This document shows, one piece after another, positions 37,201 through 52,200 of a stretch of 64,000 nucleotides of DNA. The translations under genes were made by a program, and so were the position numbers. The stretch covers positions 23,284,186 through 23,348,185 of the forward strand of contig OX246738.1 in NCBI GenBank assembly GCA_945910005.1, written 5' to 3'. Source of the stretch: Isoperla grammatica (taxonomy: Eukaryota; Arthropoda; Insecta; Plecoptera; Perlodidae). The notes under the pieces were generated by a model. The model was not told the DNA's origin. It searched no databases and saw nothing but the letters and a program-made list of their open reading frames with translations. Positions within the stretch are counted from its first letter, which is position 1. The number at the start of each line of letters is the position of its first letter.

Positions 37201-40200
37201 TCGGCGCCTATGGACTACACCTTCTGACCAGATGTTACAGATAACCAAACGAAGGTCGAAAATTGTCCTTAATGGAAATGTTTCAATTAGATGGTGTGAA
37301 TTAGAAATGTCGAACATTTTATAAATCAATGCTGACGATTAATATGGATTATAGGGTAACCGCTAAAACACTCGTCTAGTTACCGTCTGAGTACTGCGAG
37401 TTGCCCCACGTCCATGACTTCCATCCGGCCGTGGTGTGGACCCCGAGTGATGTTGTACATGAGCTGCGTGATGCCAGGTATCTCAATGTTGAGATGTGTC
37501 CTCAGCAACGCCTGGCGTCCTCCCTCCGTCACTTGAAGGCGCTCCAGTGTTGCCGTCACCTCGTCTCGCGTCTCTCCCGACGGTACGTGCAGGATGTTGA
37601 TGCTGCCCAACTGCAACAGAGTCAAGACAACGTGTTGAGATGTGTCCTCAGCAACGCCTGGCGTCCCCCCTCCGTCACTTGAAGGCGCTCCAGTGTTGCC
37701 GTCACCTCGTCTCGCGTCTCTCCCGACGGTACGTGCAGGATGTTGATGCTGCCCAACTGCAACAGAGTCAAGACAACGTGTTGAGATGTGTCCTCAGCAA
37801 CGCCTGGCGTCCCCCCTCCGTCACTTGAAGGCGCTCCAGTGTTGCCGTCACCTCGTCTCGCGTCTCTCCCGACGGTACGTGCAGGATGTTGATGCTGCCC
37901 AACTGCAACAGAGTCAAGACAACGTGTTGAGATGTGTCCTCAGCAACGCCTGGCGTCCTCCCTCCGTCACTTGAAGGCGCTCCAGTGTTGCCGTCACCTC
38001 GTCTCGCGTCTCTCCCGACGGTACGTGCAGGATGTTGATGCTGCCCAACTGCAACAGAGTCAAGACAACATGCTGAGATGTGTCCTCAGCAACGCCTGGC
38101 GTCCTCCCTCCGTCACTTGAAGGCGCTCCAGTGTTGCCGTCACCTCGTCTCGCGTCTCTCCCGACGGTACGTGCAGGATGTTGATGCTGCCCAACTGCAA
38201 CAGAGTCAAGACAACGTGTTGAGATGTGTCCTCAGCAACGCCTGGCGTCCTCCCTCCGTCACTTGAAGGCGCTCCAGTGTTGCCGTCACCTCGTCTCGCG
38301 TCTCTCCCGACGGTACGTGCAGGATGTTGATGCTGCCCAACTGCAACAGAGTCAAGACAACGTGTTGAGATGTGTCCTCAGCAACGCCTGGCGTCCTCCC
38401 TCCGTCACTTGAAGGCGCTCCAGTGTTGCCGTCACCTCGTCTCGCGTCTCTCCCGACGGTACGTGCAGGATGTTGATGCTGCCCAACTGCAACAGAGTCA
38501 AGACAACGTGTTGAGATGTGTCCTCAGCAACGCCTGGCGTCCTCCCTCCGTCACTTGAAGGCGCTCCAGTGTTGCCGTCACCTCGTCTCGCGTCTCTCCC
38601 GACGGTACGTGCAGGATGTTGATGCTGCCCAACTGCAACAGAGTCAAGACAACGTGTTGAGATGTGTCCTCAGCAACGCCTGGCATCCTCCCTCCGTCAC
38701 TTGAAGGCGCTCCAGTGTTGCCGTCACCTCGTCTCGCGTCTCTCCCGACGGTACGTGCAGGATGTTGATGCTGCCCAACTGCAACAGAGTCAAGACAACG
38801 TGTTGAGATGAGTCCTCAGCAACGCCTGGCGTCCTCCCTCCGTCACTTGAAGGCGCTCCAGTGTTGCCGTCACCTCGTCTCGCGTCTCTCCCGACGGTAC
38901 GTGCAGGATGTTGATGCTGCCCAACTGCAACAGAGTCAAGACAACGTGTTGAGATGTGTCCTCAGCAACGCCTGGCGTCCTCCCTCCGTCACTTGAAGGC
39001 GCTCCAGTGTTGCCGTCACCTCGTCTCGCGTCTCTCCCGACGGTACGTGCAGGATGTTGATGCTGCCCAACTGCAACAGAGTCAAGACAACGTGTTGAGA
39101 TGTGTCCTCAGCAACGCCTGGCGTCCCCCCTCCGTCACTTGAAGGCGCTCCAGTGTTGCCGTCACCTCGTCTCGCGTCTCTCCCGACGGTACGTGCAGGA
39201 TGTTGATGCTGCCCAACTGCAACAGAGTCAAGACAACGTGTTGAGATGTGTCCTCAGCAACGCCTGGCATCCTCCCTCCGTCACTTGAAGGCGCTCCAGT
39301 GTTGCCGTCACCTCGTCTCGCGTCTCTCCCGACGGTACGTGCAGGATGTTGATGCTGCCCAACTGCAACAGAGTCAAGACAACGTGTTGAGATGAGTCCT
39401 CAGCAACGCCTGGCGTCCTCCCTCCGTCACTTGAAGGCGCTCCAGTGTTGCCGTCACCTCGTCTCGCGTCTCTCCCGACGGTACGTGCAGGATGTTGATG
39501 CTGCCCAACTGCAACAGAGTCAAGACAACGTGTTGAGATGTGTCCTCAGCAACGCCTGGCGTCCTCCCTCCGTCACTTGAAGGCGCTCCAGTGTTGCCGT
39601 CACCTCGTCTCGCGTCTCTCCCGACGGTACGTGCAGGATGTTGATGCTGCCCAACTGCAACAGAGTCAAGACAACGTGTTGAGATGTGTCCTCAGCAACG
39701 CCTGGCATCCTCCCTCCGTCACTTGAAGGCGCTCCAGTGTTGCCGTCACCTCGTGTGTTGCACCACCAAAGATGCACCACATATTAAAAACGTATATTAT
39801 TGCGTGTAAACCAAACTGCCAGTATTTCATACTCTTTCAAAACAACTGTGGTATATTTTCACCTTGATTAGTGTTACGTTATTTTAGTCTGATCTTTAAA
39901 AAAATACCTATATTATATTTAATAGCTTGTGCTGGACATCAAACCAACCTTTGGTTCTGCTTGCAGCGCTGTTACTCGGAAGGACACATCATCGCGCACG
40001 TGGGAGTAGGCCTTGCGATGCAGTCGGTATCGTAAGTGACCCATTGCGAGGTCTTGCTGCGAGAAGCTCTCTCCAATCTAGTGCAACAGATTACCTATCA
40101 CTATCTACCAACATTATTATAATATGCATTAAACCTTTACTTTGCTAACGATACATTTTATTCCTATTATCTAGTAGTATTTTAGTGAGGTTTGTATCTC

Positions 40201-43200
40201 TTTGTCTGATTGTATTATTTAGGATTGTAGTCCTCGTGTTGTGTCTGCCATAGTATCTACTTATTGAATTATGGTTTTTGGAAGTGATATCCTGAGCTAT
40301 ATTTTTCAGAACCCTAGCAATAGACGTCGAGGAGCGAAAAGTTTACGATATCTGTTTTACTCTCAATATCTAGTCTACTTCCTTGCACCACTATTTAAAG
40401 AAGTATTGTTACGTTTTTGTATTGTTTACCAACAACTACTCAAAAGAATACTTGTACACGTCGCTTACAAATACGTGAGTATCAAGTAAATATTGTAAAT
40501 AATGTAAGTTATATTGATAAACATAACTTGGCTAGTATAGTCGCTTACTTCTCGTCATAACAACCAACATATTTTGGATTTATGCTTGCATTCTATGAGA
40601 GGTAGGATAACACTCTACATTATTTACAGTGAGTACTGCAAGATAGATGTACCTGTACTACTCAATATGAGTTTATAATTCATAGGGCATAGCATACCCA
40701 GTAATGTTCCATTATGTTTGATAAAATCACGTATCAACAGTTTAGTGTCTCGTATTCGTCATACCTGAAGATGGTGATGTTTCAGATGCAGTATCCCATA
40801 TCGAGGCAAGCGCTGGACCCAGAACAAGATGTCCATGCTATTGGTGGCCAAAGGGTCAGTGGCGTATAGGAGTTGTGTGTCCGTGAGGAACGCCTCGCGA
40901 GTTCCATTCAGCTGCAGCTCCGAGCTACGAACCACGACGAGGCGCAGCTCGGTGAAGGTTGCTCGGAAGTCGTAGACAGTCGGACTGCCCGTCTCCAGCA
41001 TGGACACCTTGAACTGAAGATAGAGACCATTAGTAGGTGAAGAGATGTTGTTGGTGTGCCGGATATTACGCACTCTTTGAATTTCATAATGTTAACGCAT
41101 TTCGATGTATGTTGCAATCCACACTTTGGATGTACAAGACAATGTTTTTTGTGATTTCTCATCGTTTCAGTTTATTTTAATTGAGCTGATTTATTGTTTA
41201 TGTTTACGTATATCTGTAAAGCTAACCATATTTTTTTTATTGGTATCATAATATTTCGTTATTTTGCTACTATTTTTATGTGAATGATTTCCAATTTCTA
41301 TTTTTCTATTGCTCTGATCTTCCTGAAATCACTTTTTGCTTTATATAAGTTTTATAGCATTTCGTACTGTTTTAAATTTTTGCTTCCATCATTTTTTGTT
41401 AATTTCAACTTCCTATAATTATGTTATATTTTGTGGAACCAATAAAGACCTAACATAATTATTTATCATCCCATCAAGTACAGTTTTAATTTCTTTTTTA
41501 CGTTTTGATTTATTAGTTGTTTTATAAATCCCTAAAATGTTCCCAAGTGTAAGATTAAGTTATACTTTTGTTCACTTTGCTTTATCCTAAGATTTTATTC
41601 TAAAGAAAACATCCCTATGCTTGGTTTGAGTATATAGTAGACAAGGAACGCTGTACCCAGCAGTCCTTCATGATCGTGAGGGTAAAGAAACCGTGTGTTT
41701 TAAGTAGAAATGAAGCTATGCATGCAGGATGGGGTACGACTCACAGGACTTGTGGAGCGATATGGAATATGACTTTAAGGCAGGATTGAGAGGTTTCTTA
41801 AAAGTTGGATTTAAGGTTTTCAGCACCAACATTATGATATGGTAAGGGAAATAAAACAATGTCCCTAAAAATAAATACGAATTCATACCGTAGACAAATA
41901 CAATGCGATACTTTTTCCTAGATATTTTAAAGGTACATTCAATACACATGTTTCCAATATTATTAATCTTAGCAAGGTGAATTTATTTGTTAAATAATTG
42001 CGTACGATTTTATGTTGGTGGAGTAGCCTACCTTGAACTCGTCGTGTTTTGGTTCACCCCAGGTATGCAGGTAACGTATCTGGTCGCGCGCCAGCTGATG
42101 CCCGGTAAAGTGGTCGGTGGTCTGCCACTGAGAATCACCACGCAGTCGCTGCACCGAGCCGAACTGAGGCGCCTTCACTATGTCGTACCTTGAATCACAC
42201 GTTAACACATGTCTTGAATGACAGTTCTTGTTATACTTCCAGAGCATGAGCAAGGCCATAGTCTAACTGACCCTCTCATTACACTTTCCATATTTAATAT
42301 ACCAGCGCAGGCAGAAAAATAAATACATAATTGGAAAGCACAGAATAACAATCAAATACACATTAATTTTTGATGTTCAAACATATAATGTATTTTGGTT
42401 ATAGAGGATGCTTCCTGTTACGTACTTCCGGTTAACAAATACCACTAACAAATTAATAAGAATTAAATCATATAATAAATAATACATTTGTACAGTTGAG
42501 GTAAATCTAATAGTGCGAGGTTTGAGGACGTGAGGACCAGACAAGACTTACCTTACATCCAGGGTAGTGTCCTCGGCATTGGAGACGAAGGTGAGGTTGT
42601 CCGAAGAGATCAGAGCGGCACCCTTATGAGTGAGGACTATGCCGGTGTTGTTCACTAGGCGCAGTTGCAGAGGGAAGGCGATGACACGGAGGAACGCGGT
42701 GGGCCCAGCTTCTATTCCGTCAGACACCTGGAGCGCCACCCGAGACGCGTCACTGGCGCCACCGTGGTGTACGTACACCACCTGCAAGACAAGGCAGTGA
42801 GATTTTTGTGGTCGACCTGTCACGGATACGGTGTGGGGGGGGGGGGCTTAGGCTACCGTTTAGAAATCATTTTGAATTAGAAAATTGTTTGGTTTCATCC
42901 ATGGGTATCGGCATATCGTTCATTTCTGAATTGAGTTGTTTTGATCAATTATAAAATAAGTAGACTATGAATTCACTTTTTTATTAACTAAGAAACTAAC
43001 ACTAATATTCAACATAATTTCTTCAAAGTTTTTTTTTAGAAATATGTATAATTAATCATTATAGCAAACAAATACAGTTGAAATCATTTCTGTACCCATT
43101 TGCTTATGGTCAAATAGTTCGTTTCTTGGACTAGTTAAATGCAGATTCCCAACTCATGATTGCTGGAGCAGTTTCCCAATTAGTGCGACACAGCAGGGAG

Positions 43201-46200
43201 AGATTGGGAGACACAGGGATATGCACTGAGGCCGACTCACCTCTCCTCGATCCACATCTAGTTGTGTAAAAGTCTCGATCGGGACACCCGGGCTGTGGAC
43301 GCTCTCAATATGGCCGCTCTCTTCAGCACTCAGCACTGTGTAGACAAGATCTTCGCTCGGACTGTCAGGATCCTCCGCGTGGAGTAGCTCGGAACTCAGA
43401 GCCTTCCTCGTGCCCTGCAGTCAAAACAACCGGTATGCTACGTCAAGGGTTTGCAGTATATGGGCTATGTATAAGAAGGCAGCAAGAGATTTTCCAAATG
43501 TATGATAACCTGTATACTTGAGTGTTATTCCGCCGCACAGCTCCTTACACTCACACGTGAGTAGAATTAGAATGTCATATAGCTTGAAACTCATCTACAT
43601 GGTAAAGACCACCCATCTCACCATTTTTCGCAGTTCCAAAAAAAACAAAACTCTTGAATCATTCGTGTATTTACAGGAGAAAAGCAGCCTGATCAATTCA
43701 TAGATAAGGACTGTCATCATCCTCTGACCTCCTTGGTAAAAGAAAAAGCGGCCGAAGCATTTTGTTGATTGAAGTCAACTACCCATTACACATACCATCC
43801 GGACAAGATCCAGAGTCCCTGTTGCAGTTTTGAGAGTACCAGTGCTGAGTGGCAGCCATGGCATCAGCATCAGCAAACATATAAGAGAACGGCTTTTGGG
43901 GGAAGTGCGGCCAGCAGAACAGAGGTGCATACTAATAGTAATCGTCATCGTCATCGTTATCACCATAAAAATAATAATAATAATGATAATAATACAAAGG
44001 AGAGAACCTTGTGGCACTCCTGCTCCTGCTGAAGAATATAATAAAAACACTGAACAACAAGCAATTAAGATAACAGGAACCACAAAACAAAATGCTATAT
44101 GCTATATAGGAAACATAAGCACATACAACTCTCAATCTTCTTAGCAACTAACTGGCAACGAGAATATCAATTAAGTATTGGACTGCAGTGCCGATACAAG
44201 CACTCTAAAACGAAAACAGGACCAATCCTCAAGCCCCAACCACGAGTACTGTAATAAGGCGTGTCGAGCTCGCTCAGTTGTAGCCGCAAGCCCACACACA
44301 GAAGACAAACACTCACCTGGGCAAGTCGAAGGACCTTCTCTGGCGGCAGCAAGAGTGTCGGTGGATCGTTGACGGGTGTGACGTTCACGTGGAGCACGAA
44401 CCGATGGCGACCTTGGAGATAGCTCGGCAGGATGAACCCCGAGCCGGCGGACAGTTCCAGCTCGAGCACAATGCTGTCCTGGTGGGTCTCAGAACCGTCG
44501 TGAGCGTAACGAACCTGCGGCAGTGGAGTGTAGTAAGACAACTGAGTCTACACTCAGCTGAGGATGAAGGAAATGCCATACTAAGTAGATGCATACCGAC
44601 CTCAGATCCTTATCTAATACCCTTTTCAGCACGCTGATTAAATGAAAATCAACAGATTCGTGGCGATCTTTCAAATATTCTTAAATGTAGTATTACGCTT
44701 ATTAGACTGCTTTAGTCTTACTGATAACGCCCACTTTTCCAGATAACCAAGCGAAACTCGTAATTTCTCTCCCTGTTGCACTTGTTTCAATTAGATGCTA
44801 GGAACTAGAAAAGTAGGCAAGTAAGTTGGAACCATTGGACTCGGCTATTTTGTAAGTATCCGAGTACATACGTTGGGGTAACTGTAGACTTGCTTCACGA
44901 ACACAGGCCCATATAAATTGCATAATCTGGCTTAGAAGGGATAAGCAAAGACAGCTCTGCATATCTGGAGGAGTAGGGTTCGCTTACGAGAAGGTTCGAG
45001 GTTCCGCTCGAAGGTTATGCCTACCTTGTCCTTGGCCAAGTCTAGGAGTGTGAACATCTGCTTCGCCGCCGCCCCTCCTCGCCACACCTCCACTGCCAAC
45101 TTCCCGTGCTGTGGGTTCTCCACCACGTACAACAACACCCCTGAGTCACGAACACCGAACTTCGGATAGTCCAGAACGATGTCCACATTGCGCGTTGTTA
45201 TTAGTGCGTTCTCGCCCTCCGCCATCTGGAACCAATGCAGTGACGTCACTGTACACTATGTGCATTTTCCTATTTGACATATTATGGTGTAAAAAAGTGG
45301 CAAAAGCACCCCTCCCCCTTCGGGTGCGCCGCTAGTTTAAGATAATATAATATTGGACAAGCTAGTAGCCAACTAATAACATAATCGATGGAAAGAAAGA
45401 GATTGATGGGGGATTCATGGATAATGTTATCTCTGTAGATCTGTACTCCTGATGTTACTTCACGCATTTCTAACATCATCAATTACCTATTTTAAACGGT
45501 GAGTTCGAAGCAAGTGGTGATAATCAAACCATAGCAGAGAAGTACCCAACAAATTATTATTCCAATGACCCAACAGAAGAATTTCTCATCCAGTCCTTCC
45601 AAATGAAATAACCGAAGCCAGTTCAGTATTTGATTTAGGTTGTAGAATATTCCGCAATATATCTTACGCATTCAGTGAAGTTTGTGTACACCTCACTCTA
45701 CCTGTTACAGTTGCAACTGCAAAACAACCTTTAACCACACTATACATAACTAAATCTTATACGAGAAACACTACAAGTCAGTTACGTCCACTGTAGGGGA
45801 GCTCAGGAAATGTTGCTGATCATGCATGAATCATATGGCATCTCATCGCAGTTTGATTTTATTGCATTTCTACTCAAGAAGGATATATTAAATGATGCAA
45901 ATCATCTGTATCTAACTTTTCCCAATTGTGGGGGAAAATACTGGTTGAAAAGTAAGTGGATTGCAGAATTCATCAGCGTTGGTCCCGATTAGCCAAGTTT
46001 CAAAAATATGGAACGTAAAACCAAATCAGCGTTGGAATTAAAAACTAACTTAAACTCCAATGTTGAGTGTGAATGTAAAATTTAGCAACTTACTTGAAGG
46101 GGCATTAGCTCTAATATTTCTAGATCTTGAGGCAATGTTGGCTTGGAGAAAACTTTGTAGCCGGCTGAATAGTCTGGCTTGACGCATAGTGGTCGATTGC

Positions 46201-49200
46201 ACTCACACCGGAAGGAGTTGATACCTGTGAAACATACACATGGTCAGGCGTCATGGAGACTGATTAGGTACACTCGCAGGTTTAGAAAGAATCTCGCACC
46301 GGTACTACTACATAGTGGACGAAGAACCAGATTATAAGTTATGTCCATTATATAGTTGTGTGTAAGCAAGTGCATTCATTGAACCCCCTAACCCACCAAT
46401 ATATATGTTTTTAGTTAAGATGTTTGGTAAAAATGTGTCTGTGAAAGTGTTAACTGTAAGAATTGTTTACTCCGCTTGTACAAACCGTATAAAACATAAA
46501 GGTGAGACTACACCTTATACAAACATCATCAGCCTTCACTCTGTCTTTAGTTCCAGAAGTCGTTACAACACAATAATTTTACTTCACAACGCAATATATC
46601 GAGAGACCTCAATACGAAACAACACAAGCTAGAATTAGTGAAACATTCAAAGTAGGTCCATTTTCATTCTCTATCATTATATTTTAATTGATATTTGGGA
46701 AAATTAATTTTGCTCCAGTTGCCACGTTAAACATTCGGTTACACTGATATGCAAGGTTCGTCAACAGACTAGTTGAAATGTTGGACAGTTTTCACCCAGA
46801 TGTCACTATGACAACAAAACAAAGACTGATAAATTACCAAATTTTATTCAATTCTCACGGTGGTAGAGCAAGCAATTTCTGGTTAACCGCTTACAGTTTT
46901 TTTAAGCGAACACTTTTGTAAATAAGATTCCTAACGTTATCTGTTATAGCTACCTTGTTGAATACACTGGCTTTCAGTGATACAGGGGTCTTCAGCACAC
47001 GGATACTCCCAGACACAATCTGGGAGTATTCCTTGAGTTATCCGAGCATCAGGGATTCCGATCATCCTTCCTTCGACGGCCATAGAGCGGAGGCATCCCT
47101 TAAAGCTGGTCTCTGCTGCCAATATACCCTGGCCCAGAGCTCTGGCGCGCTTGTTCAGTTCGATGCCTCCAATGTACGCCACCTCGGCCAGGTCTAGGTA
47201 CCGGTTGCCGCCTAGAGGAAGCCTGGAGCTCGCCACACCTGCACAACAGATTGCACGTCATGAGACATAGAAGCTGGTGTTGCTGCCAGGATACCTTGGC
47301 CCAGAGCTCTGGCACACTTGTTGTACGCCACCTCGGCCAGGTCTAGGTACCGGTTGCCGCCCAGAGGAAGCCTGGAGCTCGCCACACCTGCACAACAGAT
47401 TGCACGTCATGGGGCATAGAAGCTGGTGTTGCTGGCAGGATATCTTGGCCCAGAGCTCTGGCGCGCTTGTTGTACGCCACCTCGGCCAGGTCTAGGTACC
47501 GGTTGCCGCCCAGAGGAAGCCTGGAGCTCGCCACACCTGCACAACAGATTGCACGTCATGGGGCATAGAAGCTGGTGTTGCTGCCAGGATACCTTGGCCC
47601 AGAGCTCTGGCGCGCTTGTTGTACGCCACCTCGGCCAGGTCTAGGTACCGGTTGCCGCCCAGAGGAAGCCTGGAGCTCGCCACACCTGCACAACAGATTG
47701 CACGTCATGAGACATAGAAGCTGGTGTTGCTGGCAGGATATCTTGGCACAGAGCTCTGGCGCGCTTGTTGTACGCCACCTCGGCCAGGTCTAGGTACCGG
47801 TTGCCGCCCAGAGGAAGCCTGGAGCTCACCACACCTGCACAACAGATTGCACGTCATGAGACATAGCAGCTGGTGTTGCTGCCAGGATACCTTGGCCCAG
47901 AGCTCTGGCGCGCTTGTTGTACGCCACCTCGGCCAGGTCTAGGTACCGGTTGCCGCCCAGAGGAAGCCCGGAGCTCGCCACACCTGCACAACAGATTGCA
48001 CGTCATGGGACATAGAAGCTGGTGTTGCTGCCAGGATACCTTGGCCCAGAGCTCTGGCGCGCTTGTTGTACGCCACCTCGGCCAGGTCTAGGTACCGGTT
48101 GCCGCCCAGAGGAAGCCTGGAGCTCGCCACACCTGCACAACAGATTGCACGTCATGGGACATAGAAGCTGGTGTTGCTGCCAGGATACCTTGACCCAGAG
48201 CTCTGGCGCGCTTGTTGTACGCCACCTCGGCCAGGTCTAGGTACCGGTTGCCGCCCAGAGGAAGCCTGGAGCTCACCACACCTGCACAACAGATTGCACG
48301 TCATGAGACATAGCAGCTGGTGTTGCTGCCAGGATACCTTGGCCCAGAGCTCTGGCGCGCTTAATGTACGCCACCTCGGCCAGGTCTAGGTACCGGTTGC
48401 CGCCCAAAGGAAGCTTGGAGCTCGCCACACCTGCATGACATTTATTTATAGCTTGTGTTCTTACATACACACATGTGGTAAGATGATACATATCACATTT
48501 AATCACCTTTACAATTTACTAAGTAGGTCACAGAGAAATAAGTAGCTAAGTCCTGAAACTAGTGTACCCACCACTTTGCTATCCTGACAACAAACACATT
48601 AATCATTAACTTATATTCCATCCCAATGTATCCCGTACATAGCTGGCATAACATGTCTTGACAATCACAGCCAACCTATATTGATCTCTGACTGTCTTTA
48701 GAATCATTTTCACTAAATCCCCCGACCAGTTTGCCCAATGAACCTGGTTTACCCTCGGATGCTCATATAACTGTTCATCTCCAAAAATGTAAGTTAGTAG
48801 TTAAAACCTTCACTTTTACTTCAATATACCATTCATAAGATAAAATCTGCATTTATAAAACAAATGTGTCGTATATTATTTTAATTCTATGAAATAAAAG
48901 ACACTTTTCCATAGAAAGCACATAAAGCACATAATTAATATATTAATTTATATCAAACTTGGCTGGGTATGTTTTTAAAGTCAATCCTAGAATTCAAATC
49001 GAATACATTCCAACCTTACAAAATAGGAGAAGTGTTTTTATGTTGAAGTCATGGAAAACCTACCTTTCATTTTATAAAATTAATTTAACGTTCAGTTAAA
49101 ATCTACTTTTCAGTTAAATTGTTTTCACCATGACAACGGCCAATAGAAATTCACCAAACTGGGCTTACCTGACTGTTAAATTTACTCAACACTTTAACTG

Positions 49201-52200
49201 GACATTGAACTTAGGGGCATAAGACAGTTTGATTTACATTGCATAAGACTTTTGTTTTCTTTTTAATGTTATGTTAGTTGTATCGATTTGATGGTACCTA
49301 GATGAAAATACACTTATACGTTAATTTAGAATCGATAAGATTGAGATCTGCGATTCTTACCTCCGTCGACATTTATCTCCATGAATGTGGGGTTGAACTG
49401 AATGGTGATGGAATGCCACTTGCCATCGGCTACTGGCCGATCACTTCGGAGTTCAACGGCTCCGTTCCCCTTGTTTATTAGGAGACGTATGAAGCCATCG
49501 ACCAGCTCGACCCCAACGAAGTCGGATTTGGAGGCGAGTCCTACAAACAAAGTCCCTTGTGAGACAGTATACCTACATCACGAAACAGCTTCAACGGTAA
49601 AGGGGGGAGGGGGGGTTTAACATGCAAAATTAACGTTTTGTTATTGATGTCTTGCAAACGCTTCAAGCACAGACAAGAATTTTGTTACCTGCGCTCCAAA
49701 CACAGATTAACGCTTCGAGATATGGGGTCAAAACGTGATTCATTCCCGGGATTTGATTTTGAATCATCTTATAGCTAACTTAAAAACTTCCAAATATTGT
49801 TATTGTAACGATTGTTGTTTTGTAATAAACTAATAATAAGTTATTAAACTTATTACATACATTAGTATTTTTTACTTAATTGATTAGCTGATATAAAACT
49901 TAATCCCGTGTATGAATCCATATTTCAATATCGTGTGAAGAGTTCTCAAAATATCAAAACAATATACCGTTAATTCAGTGGGTTTAATATTGCCCCGCCC
50001 ATTGCCGTTAACCACGCCCCAACATTATACACATGATTGTCTCGTTTTCATATGTAGGCGAAGTAGCCGAGCATATAAAGTTGTTGGAACAAGTAGAGAA
50101 CACGCACGAACAGAAGAATGTCGCGAATACAGCGGACTGTCCAAGTATTATGCTTCATCTTGGGTCTACGCCAACAAATGTCTGTCATAATTTCAAAACG
50201 TAAAAGCCGTGTCAGACGATCGAGAAACTCGCGCGAGCTACGAGTAGACGCACTTGGAAGCTTGGAACTCGCCGGAAGCCCGACACACGGCCGAGCCAGC
50301 TCGCGCGAGCTACGAGTAGACGCACTTGATAGCTTGGAACTCGCCGGAAGCCCGACACACGGCCGAGCCAGCTCGCGCGAGCTACGAGTAGACGCACTTG
50401 GAAGCTTGGAACTCGCCGGCAGCCCATCACACGGTTGAGCCAGCTCGCGCGAGCTACGAGTAGACGCACTTGGAAGCTTGGAACTCGCCGGAAGCCCGAC
50501 ACACGGCCGAGCCAGCTCGCGCGAGCTACGAGTAGACGCACTTGATAGCTTGGAACTCGCCGGCAGCCCATCACACGGCCGAGCCAGCTCGCGCGAGCCA
50601 CGAGTAGACGCACTTGATAGCTTGGAACTCGCCGGCAGCCCATCACACGGCCGAGCCAGCTCGCGCGAGCTACGAGTAGACGCACTTGATAGCTTGGAAC
50701 TCGCCGGAAGCCCGACACACGGCCGAGCCAGCTCGCGCGAGCTACGAGTAGACGCACTTGATAGCACGGAACTCGCCGGCAGCCCATCACACGGCCGAGC
50801 CGGCTCGCGCGAGCTACGAGTAGACGCACTTGATAGCTTGGAACTCGCCGGCAGCCCATCACACGGCCGAGCCGGCTCGCGCGAGCTCGATCGCTTATGA
50901 TGTCCACTTGTTCAACTTCCTAGTGAATCAAGTTAGCGAGCTCCGATCAAAACTTATTTTAACACGTGACCAATGACACATGAGAATCTATTATCTTATC
51001 CTATTTTTATCTATTTTAATATTATTATTATCATCCATAACTCCTACGTCCTCTATCGGAGATAAGCTCGCGCAAGTTTCTCGATCGTGTGACACGACTT
51101 TAACGTAATGTCACGTAGTTTTGTTATTTATTTTGCTGTGGATGTTTTTCATTGTTAGCCTATATTGGAATAGAATTATCATAAATTTGAAAGTGAATTG
51201 CAACTGTACATTCGTTGATAAGTTGCATTTAAACAAAGTAAAGTAGCATTCGCTCGCGACAGTCAGTTGTCTCTTTAATGCAATCACGGCTTTACAAAAC
51301 TAAACACACTCATTTGAATCGTATGTGTTTTGTTAATGTGTTTATATGTCACATTCAATCATCTTTACATTTCATCAAGTAGATCATAGAAACATAAGTA
51401 GATAGAACCCCAAACTACTGTAAATCTAACCACCTTACAATCCTTACAACAAAAGCAGTCTTCGTTCACTTCATACAAACCCCATAAAGCCTATATAGTT
51501 GTCTAATACGTCTTGACAATCATAGAAGAGTACTCAAGTCTTTATAATCAAGCTCACTGACTCCCTTGACTGGTCTGCCCACATGGACCTAATTCCTCTC
51601 GAATGCTCAGTGGTTGTTCATCTCCGTAAATTTAAGTAAATTGTCAATCCTCTAACGTTATGATGCTTATTTACACGGTGTAAATCCTCTTCTGGGGCAC
51701 CAACACAAGCAGACATAGTAACACAAATAAGAGCAACTATTATTATAGCATGTATATTATATCACGTCGCCAATCCTGCAAATATTTCTCGCAGTGAGGT
51801 ATCCTAGTCCTCCCTTCAACCCTCATAACGTCACCAAACACATTTCACTGTTCAAACCCGCATCTTTTCACCGCTAATTCGTCCATCCATTCTCGTGCAA
51901 TCCGTACTAACTCAAATATATTCATCCTCTCTGCCACACGTAGTTTTTATTCAAACAAAATATTTTCTTTTTAAATTAAAAGTTTAATAAATACATAATA
52001 ATGCATTCTCAGCATAATGTTCGATACATTGCCAGAACGAATTAAAAATGCATAATAGATTCCATTGGTCACAATAATACACATATAATGACTTATTTGT
52101 TACAAACGACCGTCTACACATATCAAAAGCGTCCATATTCATACCTATTACCTATACCTATCCGCCTTTCTACATTTTGTAGGCCTACTAATTTTTTTAA

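Noticed and set aside
37401..39726. Repeated 62-codon + strand frames beginning MCPQQRLAS
   Set aside because: They are antisense of the 146-bp CSPG4 exon copies.
50048..50907. Overlapping long open frames on both strands
   Set aside because: They are products of a 72-bp (24-codon) minisatellite inside a TIR element.
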